Assembly: GCA_005791165.1 (NCBI GenBank)
Contig: SXXW01000033.1
Coordinates: 62,001 to 126,000, forward strand
Direction of reading: 5' to 3'
Length of the DNA: 64,000 nt
DNA from: Cytophagaceae bacterium
GTDB taxonomy: Bacteria; Bacteroidota; Bacteroidia; Cytophagales; Spirosomataceae
The notes beneath the pieces are model-generated. The model searched no databases. It had not been told where the DNA came from and worked only from the letters and a program-made list of their open reading frames with translations. This document shows positions 17,980-28,177 of this stretch, in pieces (the first letter of the stretch is position 1; each line of letters starts with the position of its first letter). The translations under genes and the position numbers were made by a program.

Positions 17980-18011
17980 CAAATATTAGAATTTTAAATT
18001 GGATTATCAAA
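17980..18011 (-). promoter_or_regulatory. Probable acpP promoter (TTTG-N19-TAATATTTG)
   Basis: On the minus strand a TTTG (18011-18008) is followed after 19 bases by TAATATTTG (17988-17980). This fits the Bacteroidota -33/-7 layout except that the -7 box has one extra spacer base. It lies 33 bases before the acpP ATG. Confidence 0.45.
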
Positions 18012-18111
18012 CAATTTTTATTCTAAATATGATTTTATAAATATTATATATAAATAATAGAATTCTGGGTGTTTAAATTATTGAAATAATGAATTTTACG
18101 CCTATTTATTC

Positions 18112-19029
18112 TTAAAAACAGAGCGAAGCTGCGCCTAATAATCCTGCATCATTTCCTAATAATGCTTTTTTTATGGTCAATTTTTCTAAGTAGGCTGGGG
18201 TAAGCCAATAATTTAATTGTTTTTCCATGCTTGGAACAATAAAATCAAAGGAAGCTGATAATCCACCGCCAATAAATATATTTTTAATATCTAAAATCCG
18301 GATCAATGATACTAGCATATCACCTAAAAGCGTACCTACTTCATCCCAGATGGCTTGGGCTAACGCATCCCCTTCTTCGGCAGCTACGACTAGCGCTGTA
18401 GTTGAGATAGTTCCATCGCTTGGTAAACTTGTTTCCCCCTTATATTCAGCCCTCATACGGTTGGCCATTTGAAGCAATTCTTTTTTGCCTACATTTCGTT
18501 CCAACACTTTACCGTTTTTGGACGGCACATGTCCTGGTTCCATGGCATTCCCATCTCCACCTAAAAATATTTTACGGTCGATGACCGCTGCTCCACCCAC
18601 GCCAGTACCTAAGGTAATGAAAACAAAATCTTCAGGCATATTTGATTTTTCCGGAGAAAAATAAAATTCTCCTAATGCCGCAGCATTGGCATCATTTTCC
18701 ATGAAAAAGGTATGTTCAGGAAAGCGCTTTTCCAACATATCAATCATAGGTGATCCGTCAATTTCAGGAATGGCAGTGATTTCAATTAAGGTTCTTCTAT
18801 CTTTTGTTAAAATTCCAGGAAGGCCTATGCCCACTTTTTGAACATTTTTATGTTGGTACAAATGCAAAGCGATTGCATCCGCTAATCGATCTAAAAAATG
18901 GTTGGATTCACGCCATGTAGCGGTATCGTAACTTTGGAAATTGTTTATCTGACCTGTATCGGCATGTACAATTCCCATTTTAACACCGGTTCCACCGACG
19001 TCGATTCCAAGGTATTCAGTTGCTGGCAT
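18112..19029 (-). CDS. ROK-family sugar kinase, possible (polyphosphate) glucokinase
   Basis: A 305-residue cytoplasmic sugar kinase. The phosphate-binding DVGGTGVKMG is at 10-19, the catalytic-Asp region is MENDANAAALGEF, and FITLGTGVGGA is the second phosphate loop. The usual ROK zinc motif (CxCGxxGC) is absent: after EPGHVPSKNGK come non-cysteine residues. That loss is also seen in polyphosphate-glucokinase-like ROK proteins, so a PPGK/glucokinase role is plausible. A repressor role is unlikely, as no DNA-binding N-domain exists. It stands alone between acpP and the YkgJ gene. Confidence 0.88.
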   Translation of the reverse strand: MPATEYLGIDVGGTGVKMGIVHADTGQINNFQSYDTATWRESNHFLDRLADAIALHLYQHKNVQKVGIGLPGILTKDRRTLIEITAIPEIDGSPMIDMLEKRFPEHTFFMENDANAAALGEFYFSPEKSNMPEDFVFITLGTGVGGAAVIDRKIFLGGDGNAMEPGHVPSKNGKVLERNVGKKELLQMANRMRAEYKGETSLPSDGTISTTALVVAAEEGDALAQAIWDEVGTLLGDMLVSLIRILDIKNIFIGGGLSASFDFIVPSMEKQLNYWLTPAYLEKLTIKKALLGNDAGLLGAASLCF

Positions 19030-19087
19030 TGAATTCTAATTTTTATGAATATACGAATTTCCTCAATTTTGACGTGATTTTCAAATT

Positions 19088-19555
19088 CTATTTTGAGCTC
19101 AGGTAAACTTGTTCTAATTTTTCCATTATTTGGCCTACAGCAGGGCAGATAAGGACGTTTTTGGCCGTTAATTGCAATATTCCCATCATATTTTTTCGGT
19201 TCGTATGCGGGTATTCCTTACAAGCTTTCGGTCGATGATCATAAATCTGACAGGTATTATCTTCGGCCGTTAAAAAAGGACAGGGAGCTGCTGGATACAC
19301 CCAATCTCCATCAGAGTCTTGGACGAGATAGGTATCTAAAAAAGCGGAAACCTTCATTTTAAACAAATGGGATACTCGTTGAATATCTGTCTCATTCCAC
19401 ATAGGACTGGTTGTTTTGCAACAATTTCCACAAGTCAAACAATCCATTTTTTCAAAAACATCCTCATGTGCTTCCCCAAATTGCTTATCTAAGTCCTTTG
19501 GTTTTTTAGCTATTATTTTTTGAAATACTTTTTTATAGGAAGGATCTTTGGGCAT
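19088..19555 (-). CDS. YkgJ-family cysteine cluster protein
   Basis: A 155-residue protein of the zinc/iron-chelating YkgJ/UPF0153 family (PF03692). Cysteines occur as CLTCGNCC near 39-46, then in APCPFLTAEDNTCQIYDHRPKACKEYP and finally ICP near 137, all conserved in the family. The cluster probably holds an Fe-S or other metal site; the cellular role is unknown. It is directly downstream of thymidine kinase with a three-base gap, so probably co-transcribed. Confidence 0.88.
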   Translation of the reverse strand: MPKDPSYKKVFQKIIAKKPKDLDKQFGEAHEDVFEKMDCLTCGNCCKTTSPMWNETDIQRVSHLFKMKVSAFLDTYLVQDSDGDWVYPAAPCPFLTAEDNTCQIYDHRPKACKEYPHTNRKNMMGILQLTAKNVLICPAVGQIMEKLEQVYLSSK

Positions 19556-19558
19556 AAT

Positions 19559-20143
19559 TTAGGACTGAAGAGGGAAGCAGGCGCGGCAACGAGCTTCATA
19601 GGTGTCGGATTCTCCTAACAAGACCGTATCTTGGTTGGCTGCCGTTCGATAGGAATACTGGGCTACGCCACCGCAGGAAACACATACGGCATGTACCTTA
19701 GTAACATATTCGGCAATAGACATTAAATCCGGCATGGGACCAAAGGGCAATCCTTTAAAATCCATATCTAACCCTGCTGCGATGACTCTTTTTCCTTGGT
19801 TAGCTAATGTATTACAAACGTCAACAATGCTATGATCAAAAAATTGAGCTTCATCTAATCCGATCACATCGCAATCTCCAGCCAGCAATAGAATTTCTAC
19901 CGCACTATGAACAGGGGTGGACCGAATGGTGTTTTGGTTATGAGAAACAATATCTTCATCATGATAACGGGTATCCGAAGCAGGTTTGAAAATCTCAACT
20001 TGCAATTGGGCTATTTTTGCCCGCCTAAGTCTTCGAATGAGTTCTTCTGTCTTACCAGAAAACATGGAGCCACAGATCACCTCAATCCAGCCCGATGAGC
20101 TAGTTTTTTGTGTCGATTTCGAGTGATTGGGTTCTAGAAACAA
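19559..20143 (-). CDS. tdk: Thymidine kinase (type II)
   Basis: A 194-residue salvage enzyme that phosphorylates thymidine with ATP. The P-loop GSMFSGKT is at 25-32, the magnesium-binding DEAQFF near 96, and the lasso-domain zinc cysteines VCVSCGG and CRACF lie toward the C-terminus. The length is normal. The first 18 residues are a polar extension, and a slightly later start cannot be excluded. It is followed closely by the YkgJ gene. Confidence 0.95.
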   Translation of the reverse strand: MFLEPNHSKSTQKTSSSGWIEVICGSMFSGKTEELIRRLRRAKIAQLQVEIFKPASDTRYHDEDIVSHNQNTIRSTPVHSAVEILLLAGDCDVIGLDEAQFFDHSIVDVCNTLANQGKRVIAAGLDMDFKGLPFGPMPDLMSIAEYVTKVHAVCVSCGGVAQYSYRTAANQDTVLLGESDTYEARCRACFPLQS

Positions 20144-20149
20144 GGGCGT

Positions 20150-20180
20150 AAAATGCCCCTGAAATAAGTTTCAGGGGCCA
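20150..20180 (-). terminator. Hairpin terminator after sdhB
   Basis: Stem gcccctgaaa (20155-20164) and tttcaggggc (20169-20178) with a 4-base loop. Leftward it is followed by atttta, a weak T tract. It probably ends the sdhCAB transcript just before tdk. Confidence 0.65.
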
Positions 20181-20191
20181 TTAGGTGAATA

Positions 20192-20950
20192 CTATTTTGA
20201 GCTGAAAGTAGCCGAGAAATATTCGCGGTTCATTCGAGCTATATTTTCGATTGAAATGCCTTTTGGACATTCAGCTTCACATGCACCCGTATTTGAGCAT
20301 GCACCAAAACCCTCTTCGTCCATTTGGGCCACCATGGCTTGCGCACGTGTGGCGGCCTCAATTTGTCCCTGAGGTAATAAGGCTAATTGAGATATTTTAG
20401 CTGAGGTAAACAACATCGCAGAAGCATTTTTACAGGCGGCTACGCAAGCGCCACAACCGATACAAGCTGCTGCAGCAAAAGCATCATCCGCATTATCTTT
20501 ATTGATCGGAAGGCTGTTAGCATCTTGTGCATTTCCGGTATTAACGGAAATAAAACCACCAGCGGCTATGATTCGATCGAAAGCAGATCTGTTAACAACC
20601 AAATCCTTAATCACTGGAAAAGCACTAGCTCTCCATGGCTCCACGGTAATCGTTTCACCATCTTTAAATGAACGCATATGTAATTGACACGTAGTCACAC
20701 CGCGATTAGGTCCATGAGGCCGACCATTGATGTACATGGAGCACATTCCACAAATACCTTCGCGGCAATCGTGGTCAAAAGCGACCGGGTCGTCACCCTC
20801 TTCGATTAAACGGTTATTTAACACGTCAATCATTTCCAAAAATGACATATCGGTTGAAATACCACTCACCTGATAGGTTTCGAATTTACCAGCTGTTTGG
20901 GTATTTTTTTGTCTCCAAATTTTGAGTGTCAGGTTTAAATTTCCTTCCAT
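20192..20950 (-). CDS. sdhB: Succinate dehydrogenase/fumarate reductase iron-sulfur subunit
   Basis: A 252-residue electron-transfer subunit. The plant-type [2Fe-2S] site is C62, C67, C70 and C88 within [10 protein letters not shown] and TTCQL. The [4Fe-4S]/[3Fe-4S] ferredoxin part has [13 protein letters not shown] and [15 protein letters not shown]. It passes electrons from SdhA flavin to the membrane cytochrome b. It is the last gene of sdhC-sdhA-sdhB, nine bases after sdhA. Confidence 0.97.
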   Translation of the reverse strand: MEGNLNLTLKIWRQKNTQTAGKFETYQVSGISTDMSFLEMIDVLNNRLIEEGDDPVAFDHDCREGICGMCSMYINGRPHGPNRGVTTCQLHMRSFKDGETITVEPWRASAFPVIKDLVVNRSAFDRIIAAGGFISVNTGNAQDANSLPINKDNADDAFAAAACIGCGACVAACKNASAMLFTSAKISQLALLPQGQIEAATRAQAMVAQMDEEGFGACSNTGACEAECPKGISIENIARMNREYFSATFSSK

Positions 20951-20959
20951 TATATCGAT

Positions 20960-22939
20960 TTATTTATAAGATCTTTGAGCAATTTTGATATTTTCATATT
21001 TCAATTCTTCTTTATGAAGCTTGAAAATGGATTGTTTTTCGTATTCCCAAGCGGCTACGTAGGCGTATTTATCGTCATCTCGTAGGGCTTCTCCATCTTC
21101 CGTTTGGAATTCAGTTCGGAAGTGACCACCACAACTTTCATTTCTGTCCAAGGCGTCAATACACATTAATTCCCCAAGTTCTAGGAAGTCGGCCACACGA
21201 CCTGCTTTTTCTAATTCTGGGTTTAAATTGTTTATTTCACCTGGGATTTTAACGTCAGACCAAAATTCCTTTTGAAGGGCTTGGATTTCTTTAATAGACG
21301 CTTTCAGACCTTTCTCGCTTCTAGCCATTCCACATTCATCCCACATAATTTTACCTAAACGTTTGTGGAAATAATCCACAGGCTTTGAACCTTTGATGTT
21401 CATCAGGGTCTCTAAACGATCACGAACAGCTTTTTCAGCGTTTACAAAATCTTCTGAATCAGTCGACATAGACGGCGTACGAATCTCAGCAGCTAAATAA
21501 GCACCGATTGTATATGGAATGACGAAATAACCATCCGCTAATCCTTGCATCAATGCCGAAGCACCCAAACGGTTAGCTCCGTGATCTGAGAAATTAGCTT
21601 CTCCTAAGGCATATAAGCCTGGAACCGTTGTCATTAAATTATAATCAACCCAAAGTCCACCCATGGTATAGTGAACCGCTGGATAAATACGCATCGGAAC
21701 TTCATATGGGTCTTCTCCAGTGATCTGCTTATACATATCAAAAAGATTGCCATATTTTTCTTTCACAACCGCTTTCCCCATGGATTGAATCTCCTCGTCC
21801 GTTGGGCTATGCATATTGTGTTTATTAGCTTCCCCTTTCCCATAACGAATGATGGCTGCTGCATAATCTAAGTAAACGGCCATTTTAGATGATCCTACTC
21901 CAAAACCTGCATCGCAACGTTCCTTCGCGGCTCTCGATGCAATGTCACGTGGTACTAGGTTACCGAACGCAGGATAGCGGCGTTCTAAGTAATAATCTCT
22001 TTCATCCTCCGGTATTTCATTAGCCTTGCGGGTATCATTTTCTTTTTTGGGTACCCATATACGGCCATCATTTCGCAATGACTCGGACATTAAGGTCAAC
22101 TTAGACTGATGATCGCCAGACACTGGAATACAGGTAGGGTGAATCTGCGTGTAGCAAGGATTTGCAAAGAAAGCTCCTTTTTTATGTGCCTTCCATGCCG
22201 CAGTAACATTAGATCCCATTGCGTTCGTCGACAAATAAAATACGTTACCATATCCACCGGTACACAATAAAACGGCATGTCCAAAATGTCTTTCTAATGC
22301 ACCGCTGACAGAATCACGGGCGATAATGCCACGGGCTTTTCCGTCGATGGTTACGACATCAAGCATTTCATGTCGAGTAAATAATTCCACATTACCCATT
22401 CCCACTTGGCGTTGCAAGGCTGAATAAGCGCCCAATAATAATTGCTGGCCCGTTTGACCCGCCGCGTAAAACGTTCTTTGAACTTGGGTTCCACCGAATG
22501 AACGGTTTGAAAGCAATCCGCCATATTCACGTGCAAAGGGAACACCTTGAGCTACACATTGGTCAATGATACTGCCGGATACCTCAGCTAAGCGATGCAC
22601 ATTGGCTTCCCGAGCTCTATAATCTCCCCCTTTAATGGTGTCATAAAATAGTCGGTATACTGAATCACCATCGTTTTGATAATTTTTAGCTGCATTAATA
22701 CCTCCTTGTGCGGCAATTGAGTGCGCACGTCGAGGAGAATCTTGAAAGCAAAATACTTTTACTTTATATCCTAATTCAGCTAAAGAAGCGGCAGCTGATG
22801 CACCTGCAAGTCCGGAACCTACTACAATGATTTCTAAGCTGCGTTTGTTGGACGGGTTTACCAACGGAACACTCGATTTGAACTTGGTCCATTTCTCGGC
22901 TAAATTTCCATCAGGGATTTTGGCGTCTATTTTTGTCAT
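20960..22939 (-). CDS. sdhA: Succinate dehydrogenase/fumarate reductase flavoprotein subunit
   Basis: A 659-residue catalytic subunit oxidising succinate in the TCA cycle. The FAD-binding [20 protein letters not shown] lies near 42-61. The flavin-linkage region [15 protein letters not shown] has the histidine used for covalent FAD, and the active-site segments HPTCIP and [15 protein letters not shown] are intact. The length of about 640-660 fits the Bacteroidota/epsilon-type enzyme working with a single cytochrome b subunit. It sits between sdhC and sdhB. Confidence 0.97.
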   Translation of the reverse strand: MTKIDAKIPDGNLAEKWTKFKSSVPLVNPSNKRSLEIIVVGSGLAGASAAASLAELGYKVKVFCFQDSPRRAHSIAAQGGINAAKNYQNDGDSVYRLFYDTIKGGDYRAREANVHRLAEVSGSIIDQCVAQGVPFAREYGGLLSNRSFGGTQVQRTFYAAGQTGQQLLLGAYSALQRQVGMGNVELFTRHEMLDVVTIDGKARGIIARDSVSGALERHFGHAVLLCTGGYGNVFYLSTNAMGSNVTAAWKAHKKGAFFANPCYTQIHPTCIPVSGDHQSKLTLMSESLRNDGRIWVPKKENDTRKANEIPEDERDYYLERRYPAFGNLVPRDIASRAAKERCDAGFGVGSSKMAVYLDYAAAIIRYGKGEANKHNMHSPTDEEIQSMGKAVVKEKYGNLFDMYKQITGEDPYEVPMRIYPAVHYTMGGLWVDYNLMTTVPGLYALGEANFSDHGANRLGASALMQGLADGYFVIPYTIGAYLAAEIRTPSMSTDSEDFVNAEKAVRDRLETLMNIKGSKPVDYFHKRLGKIMWDECGMARSEKGLKASIKEIQALQKEFWSDVKIPGEINNLNPELEKAGRVADFLELGELMCIDALDRNESCGGHFRTEFQTEDGEALRDDDKYAYVAAWEYEKQSIFKLHKEELKYENIKIAQRSYK

Positions 22940-22958
22940 AATTTCTTGTCGGCTGATA

Positions 22959-23627
22959 TTAATGAATCAAATGAAAATAAAATGCAATCGGCATGGAAGC
23001 AAATGTCGCTGAAATAACGACTGCATAAACAGTACCAATCGTTTTTATGGTCGGTGAATATTTAGGATGATTCCATCCTAAGGATTGAAATGCACTTTGG
23101 AATCCATGCAACAAGTGATAACCCAACGAGACACAACCCAGCACATAAATAACCACCACAATAGGACTTTGAAAAACGATTTGCATTTCGTTATATAAAG
23201 TATGCGCTTCAGTCAAATCATCAGTTAGGCGAGAAAAATACCAAAAATGTTTTAAATGGATGATTAAAAAAAGTAATAATAAAGTGCCCAATAAGCCCAT
23301 GGATCTTGAATACCATTTGCTATTAGCCGAACCGTCAACCACCGCATAAGCGACCGGGCGTTTCTTTTTATTATCAAGCCACAAACGTAAACCATCAAAG
23401 ATGTGAAGAAGTAATCCAGCAAATAATACAATTTCCATGGTGCGGATCACAGGATTAGTTCCCATGAATTCGGCACCTTCGTTGAAGGCCACTCCGCCAT
23501 CATTTAAAAAGATGGTCGCATTAAGTCCACAATGCACAATAAGGAAGCTGATTAAAAACAGGCCTGTGATGGCCATCAGGAGCTTTTTCCCGAGAGATGA
23601 ATTAAATGATTTTGTTAACCAAGCCAT
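22959..23627 (-). CDS. sdhC: Succinate dehydrogenase cytochrome b subunit
   Basis: A 222-residue membrane anchor with five hydrophobic segments, matching the single-subunit diheme cytochrome b of type B SQR/QFR. Candidate heme-ligating histidines lie in [25 protein letters not shown] and [12 protein letters not shown]. It is the first gene of sdhCAB and would transfer electrons to menaquinone. Confidence 0.94.
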   Translation of the reverse strand: MAWLTKSFNSSLGKKLLMAITGLFLISFLIVHCGLNATIFLNDGGVAFNEGAEFMGTNPVIRTMEIVLFAGLLLHIFDGLRLWLDNKKKRPVAYAVVDGSANSKWYSRSMGLLGTLLLLFLIIHLKHFWYFSRLTDDLTEAHTLYNEMQIVFQSPIVVVIYVLGCVSLGYHLLHGFQSAFQSLGWNHPKYSPTIKTIGTVYAVVISATFASMPIAFYFHLIH

Positions 23628-23701
23628 AAATAAATGTATTTGTTAAAATTAAAATTACTCAAGCGTTTTATTTTTTTACTAATCGAACGAATTTTAGCTA
23701 C

Positions 23702-23709
23702 CAAAAATA
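23702..23709 (-). promoter_or_regulatory. -7 box (TATTTTTG) for sdhCAB
   Basis: Reading leftward, 23709-23702 is TATTTTTG, matching TAnnTTTG, 74 bases before sdhC. It lies in the 182-base divergent gap shared with the T9SS type B gene. No other gene is visible in that gap. Confidence 0.45.
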
Positions 23710-23809
23710 CGACTCAAACGTGGGTTCTTCAAATTAATCGATTAAAAAAACCATTTTTTTTAAATAATTGGATTTGCTTTATTAACTTTCCTATTCACAA
23801 ATAGGTTTT

Positions 23810-26638
23810 ATGTCGGCAAGAAAAATTGCTTCTTACTTTTTGGTTTTTTTTCTAGGTTGTTTCACTAGTCATGCTACGCATTTAAAAGGGGGTGAAATTA
23901 CGGTTAAACGTATTTCAGATAGAACATTAACCTACGAGTTTACCTTAACCACCTACACAGAAAATAATCGGGCCAATCAGGATCAAGGAGATGTTAATTT
24001 TTGTTTTGGGGATGGCACGGCTATTTTTAAAGCAAAAAGATGTTGTGGGAGTCCCGTGGATATCGGCAATGGGACCATGAAAAATATCTATAAGATCGAG
24101 TATACGTATCCAGCTCCCGCTCTTTTTTATAGGGTTTCAGTCGCTATACCTAATCGGAACGATGGGGTAAGAAATATTACACGTTCAGTGGAAGTCCCTT
24201 TTTATGTGGAAACCATTTTTTCGATTAATTCAGGATTAGGGCAAAATTCAACTCCCTTGCTCATAAATCCAGCGGTCGATTTGACTGCCGTTATAGGCCA
24301 ACCTTTTATTCATAATCCCAATGCGGTGGATGCGGAAGGTGATAGTTTGGCCTACCGTTTATCCGTTTCAAAAATAGGCGATTATGAAACATGTTCTTCA
24401 GTAAGCAGGGGATTGATGGCTCCTAATTTTCGCCAACCCAATGAAGTGGCTTCTGTTCCTTCCTCATTTACGATCAACCCATTAAATGGCGATTTGATTT
24501 GGAATTCACCTCAAGAAGTGGGTTTATACAATTGTGCTTTTATAATCGAAGAATGGAGGAATGGAGTTAAAATTTCTGAAACGGTCAGAGACATGCAGAT
24601 TGAAGTTAAAGACGTGGATAATAAGGCCCCTAAGATAACGGTGCCGCCTGATGTTTGCGTTCAAGCGGGTACTTTTTTAAGTGAAACGATTTCCGCTACA
24701 GATGTATTATCAAAATCGGGCCGTTTAGATCCAATCACTATTTATAGTTTTGGTAATGTATATGCAATGGATACGGTTTATGCCGTTAAACAACCTTATG
24801 CTACTTTTTCATCGTCACCCAAACAGCCAAGTCCTGCTACGGGAGTATTTAAATGGCAAACGGCTTGTCAACATATTCGAAAGGAAACCTATGACATTTT
24901 CTTTAAAGTGGAGGATAATCCACCTGTGAATGTAGGCGGTGGTGTCAAGTTGGTCGATAGTAAAATCTGGAAAGTACGCGTCATAGCGCCTAATGTCAAA
25001 GGCTTAAAGGCGACGATTAAATTGTCTACGGCCAGTGCATTATTGACATGGAATTCTTATGCATGTGCGCTACCTAATGCAAAAATTATCATTTTCCGAA
25101 AACAAGCGGCCTGTAATCCTGTGGTGAATAAACCTTGTTCAACGGGGATGTCGCTCACTGGTTATACGGAAATAGGAAGGGTGGATGTGACGAAGACTTC
25201 TTTTGAAGATAATAATGGCGGGAATGGTTTGATGAAAAATTCAAACTATTCCTATGTTTTGGTGGTCATTTTTACAAATAGCAAAGGCTCGGACGATTAC
25301 AGTCCTATGTCGGAGTCAGCATGTGTTTTGATTCCTTCGGCGGCTCCTTTAATGACCAATGTGTCTGTTCTAAAAACGGATGCGAAGGTAGGGGAGATGC
25401 TTGTCAAGTGGACAAGACCTTTGAAACTAGACACGAATTTTTATTCGGGACCTTATCAGTATATCGTTCAGAGAGCGGATGGTCAAACTGGAAGTAATTT
25501 TTCTGCCATCACTTCAGGGATTCCTGCTCAAATTTCGCCGGCTAAATTAGATACTGTTTATACAGATAAGAATTTGAATACGGTAGCTGGTGCTTATCGG
25601 TACAAAGTAGATTTTTATTATTCTCAAAATAATCAGTTCAAATTATTAGATTCACCGAGTCCGGCAAGTTCCGTCTTTTTGTTGGGACAAGCGGCTGTCA
25701 AATCTGTTAAACTGGCCTGGTCAGCTAATGTGCCTTGGTCGAATGATTTTCAAGTGCACCGAGTATTCCGCGAGACTCCTAGGGGTTCAGGAAAGTTCAA
25801 TCAAATTACAGAGGTTTCTGTTGCGGGTCCTAATTCGTATACTTTCACAGACCAAGGAATTGATTATTATACACAAGATGGGAAATTCGATGTGGTTATT
25901 TCTCCGGATTCAACCTATTGTTATTATGTACAAACCGTTGGGACCTATGGGCAAGGACTACCTAATATAGGATTACTTAATTCGTCCCAAATTGTATGCA
26001 TTAAGCCGCAATCAGACGTAAATCCATGCGCACCTAAATTAAGCTTGGCTGCTTTAAATTGTGAAAGTTTAGATGCCTCGTTGAATTGCCAGTTCACAAG
26101 TTTCACTAATACGCTTATTTGGACACCTACCTTGACGGGATCTTGCGATCAGAGTATTGCGAGCTATCGAATTTATTATTCGAAGGATGGAACAACATTT
26201 GGGAAAATAGGAGAAGTTTCTGATTTAAAATATTTACACCAAAAGACAGACTCGTTTATTGGTTGTTATTATGTCACGGCTGTAAGCCAATTGGGCAAAG
26301 AGTCGGCCAAGAGTGAAACTGTGTGCCAAGATAATTGTCCTTCTTTCGATTTGCCTAATTTGTTTAGTCCAAATGGGGATGGAAAAAATGATGTATTTCA
26401 AGCGATGAGATGCCCACGATTTGTGAAACAAGTTTCTTGTAAAATAGTGGACCGTAATGGCCAATTAGTATATCAGTATACAGGAGATATCAATGGATTT
26501 GGTTGGAATGGAAGGGATTTAAATGGCAATGTCATGGCGTCGTCAACGTATTTTTATACCTGTGATGTGATATTTGATGTAAAGAACGAGGCGTTAAAAA
26601 CTAAGCAACTGAAGGGTTGGGTTGAATTAGTAAAATAA
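23810..26638 (+). CDS. Secreted cell-surface protein with T9SS type B (gliding motility-associated) sorting domain
   Basis: A 942-residue exported protein. A signal peptide spans roughly residues 1-23, ending at a SHAT site. The middle is beta-rich, with cadherin/Ig-like and fibronectin-type-III-like stretches (for example GLYNCAFIIEEWRNG and SYRIYYSKDG) and many cysteines. The C-terminus has the type B signature NLFSPNGDGKNDVFQ, then VDRNGQLVY and GWNGRDLNG, which directs export by the type IX system and often SprF-assisted surface attachment. Its ligand is unknown; an adhesin-like role is inferred. The DCC gene follows six bases later. Confidence 0.88.
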   Translation: MSARKIASYFLVFFLGCFTSHATHLKGGEITVKRISDRTLTYEFTLTTYTENNRANQDQGDVNFCFGDGTAIFKAKRCCGSPVDIGNGTMKNIYKIEYTYPAPALFYRVSVAIPNRNDGVRNITRSVEVPFYVETIFSINSGLGQNSTPLLINPAVDLTAVIGQPFIHNPNAVDAEGDSLAYRLSVSKIGDYETCSSVSRGLMAPNFRQPNEVASVPSSFTINPLNGDLIWNSPQEVGLYNCAFIIEEWRNGVKISETVRDMQIEVKDVDNKAPKITVPPDVCVQAGTFLSETISATDVLSKSGRLDPITIYSFGNVYAMDTVYAVKQPYATFSSSPKQPSPATGVFKWQTACQHIRKETYDIFFKVEDNPPVNVGGGVKLVDSKIWKVRVIAPNVKGLKATIKLSTASALLTWNSYACALPNAKIIIFRKQAACNPVVNKPCSTGMSLTGYTEIGRVDVTKTSFEDNNGGNGLMKNSNYSYVLVVIFTNSKGSDDYSPMSESACVLIPSAAPLMTNVSVLKTDAKVGEMLVKWTRPLKLDTNFYSGPYQYIVQRADGQTGSNFSAITSGIPAQISPAKLDTVYTDKNLNTVAGAYRYKVDFYYSQNNQFKLLDSPSPASSVFLLGQAAVKSVKLAWSANVPWSNDFQVHRVFRETPRGSGKFNQITEVSVAGPNSYTFTDQGIDYYTQDGKFDVVISPDSTYCYYVQTVGTYGQGLPNIGLLNSSQIVCIKPQSDVNPCAPKLSLAALNCESLDASLNCQFTSFTNTLIWTPTLTGSCDQSIASYRIYYSKDGTTFGKIGEVSDLKYLHQKTDSFIGCYYVTAVSQLGKESAKSETVCQDNCPSFDLPNLFSPNGDGKNDVFQAMRCPRFVKQVSCKIVDRNGQLVYQYTGDINGFGWNGRDLNGNVMASSTYFYTCDVIFDVKNEALKTKQLKGWVELVK

Positions 26639-26644
26639 TTTAAA

Positions 26645-26998
26645 ATGCAAGTGATTATTGACGGGAATTGCCGGTTTTGCCTGGGGTCAACTAAATTATT
26701 GAGACGGATGTTGGCGGTCCAATTGCATGTAATTACTCAGTATGACGTTGAATATTTGGATATTCAAAATCGATTTAAACCTGCAGACTGGGCAGTTGAT
26801 AGCATCAAATTGATTGTTGGCAATCAACTATTTATGAAGTCTAAGGCAATTACTGCTTTGATGGTGGAGGCTCACTGGTACTTCCAGCCTTTACGTATTT
26901 TCTTTTTATTGCCTACAAGTTTTCTGGATGCTATGTATGATTTCATAGCCAAGAATCGATATTTGTGGAGAAAGGAAGATAACTGCGAAGTTATTTAG
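26645..26998 (+). CDS. DCC-family thiol-disulfide oxidoreductase-like protein (DUF393)
   Basis: A 117-residue protein with the defining DGNCRFC motif at residues 6-12, so a CxxC pair at C9 and C12 lies in a thioredoxin-like setting. A hydrophobic stretch near YFQPLRIFFLLPTSFLDAMYDFIAKNRY closes the protein, as in other DUF393 members. The biochemical role is unproven. It follows the T9SS gene closely, and its 3-prime end overlaps the convergent esterase gene by eight bases. Confidence 0.85.
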   Translation: MQVIIDGNCRFCLGSTKLLRRMLAVQLHVITQYDVEYLDIQNRFKPADWAVDSIKLIVGNQLFMKSKAITALMVEAHWYFQPLRIFFLLPTSFLDAMYDFIAKNRYLWRKEDNCEVI

Positions 26999-28085
26999 GT
27001 GTATATGGTGTGGTTTGAGTAAAGAAACTCAGAGGCAAAGATTGATCCCAGCGCGTGGCTGCTTGTTCAAGACCAGCGCTATTAAAGTGAATGCCATCCC
27101 ATCGATATTTTTCCCCAGTCAAAGTTTCTAAATCAGCTCCGACAACCGTATTTTTTATTTCAGTCAAAATTCTTTTTTGGGCAGACTTAACTTTCATGAT
27201 GGGCTCAGCAGTTCCACCCGTATTGCTTTTTGCAATGGAGAATGTTAATAGAGGCGCACCTAATAGATCTCTTGTTTTCTGAACATACATTTTAGTGGAT
27301 TCAACGATCGTATTTTCTGACAATAAACCATCATTTTCCCCATGAATGACTAAAATCCCTCTTAGTCCTATTTTTGAAATTTCATTGACTAATCGCTTTT
27401 CATATAAAAAAAAAGGAAATCTACCCTTCCAATCAAAAAATGGATGTTGGAAAGGCAAGCCCATGGCCGAAAGTCCCCAATGTTCTGAAGTGGAACCTCC
27501 GATGCCTGTATTATATATTCGTACAGGTACATTTAATTTTACTTTTAATTTTTCAGCTAGTCGGCCCCAGAAATTATTTACATTTCCTGAAGAATAATTC
27601 AAAACGGAAGCCCATGTGGGGTCATAATTTTCAATGGTATAGGGGGTTTGTCCTTCGGCTAAGGAATGTCCAATGACGGCAAAAACTTCGCCAACTTTCA
27701 CATTCCAAGTTAAAAGTGTATCGGTATAGACTTTGTTATCATTGAATAATTGGATTTGTGGGTAATATCCACCGGCTTTTAACGTAAACTTACCTTTGAA
27801 TTCATTGGTGATAGGATCTATACTAAGGGCCAACCAATCCGTCGAAACACCACTTAATGAACTATTGAATTTTATTTTGGCCGATTGGAATTTTTTATCT
27901 GATTTTCCGACGATTATGATAGCACCTTCATTAATTGCATTTCTTTGTGCAAAATCTATACTATTGAGTTTGTCAATGGTTACTGTTGAATTGTTGGGGA
28001 ATTTAGGGGCAATATCTTCTGATTTGCAACCATTTAGTAAAAGAATAAGGCCCAATAAAGGAAATATCGATAAATTTTTAATCAT
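26991..28085 (-). CDS. SGNH/sialate O-acetylesterase-like lipoprotein
   Basis: A 364-residue exported protein with a lipobox at LLLNGC (Cys20), so probably outer-membrane anchored. A small beta-sandwich-like N-domain (about 35-130) precedes the hydrolase. The nucleophile block is VIGHSLAEGQ (S141), the middle block NTGIGGSTSEHW, then VIHGENDG near 250, and the Asp-His pair is WDGIHFNSAG near 332. It resembles the larger secreted protein at 29.3-31.5 kb in its arrangement, so the two are likely paralogues. Probable substrate: acetyl esters on surface or dietary glycans, by inference. Confidence 0.82.
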   Translation of the reverse strand: MIKNLSIFPLLGLILLLNGCKSEDIAPKFPNNSTVTIDKLNSIDFAQRNAINEGAIIIVGKSDKKFQSAKIKFNSSLSGVSTDWLALSIDPITNEFKGKFTLKAGGYYPQIQLFNDNKVYTDTLLTWNVKVGEVFAVIGHSLAEGQTPYTIENYDPTWASVLNYSSGNVNNFWGRLAEKLKVKLNVPVRIYNTGIGGSTSEHWGLSAMGLPFQHPFFDWKGRFPFFLYEKRLVNEISKIGLRGILVIHGENDGLLSENTIVESTKMYVQKTRDLLGAPLLTFSIAKSNTGGTAEPIMKVKSAQKRILTEIKNTVVGADLETLTGEKYRWDGIHFNSAGLEQAATRWDQSLPLSFFTQTTPYTPK

Positions 28086-28136
28086 AGTTTTAATGAGCTA
28101 TTTGTTTTCTTCATTTCAGAAAACGCTTCATTTTTT

Positions 28137-28144
28137 TATCTTTG
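28137..28144 (+). promoter_or_regulatory. -7 box (TATCTTTG) for fabD
   Basis: TATCTTTG matches TAnnTTTG, 33 bases before the fabD start. A TTTG at 28111-28114 lies 22 bases further up and could serve as -33. Confidence 0.5.
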
Positions 28145-28177
28145 CTAACAAATTTACATTAAATAATTAATTTATAA

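Noticed and set aside
23790-23805. Hairpin cctatt/aatagg just before the T9SS type B gene
   Set aside because: Only six weak base pairs, expected by chance in this AT-rich DNA.
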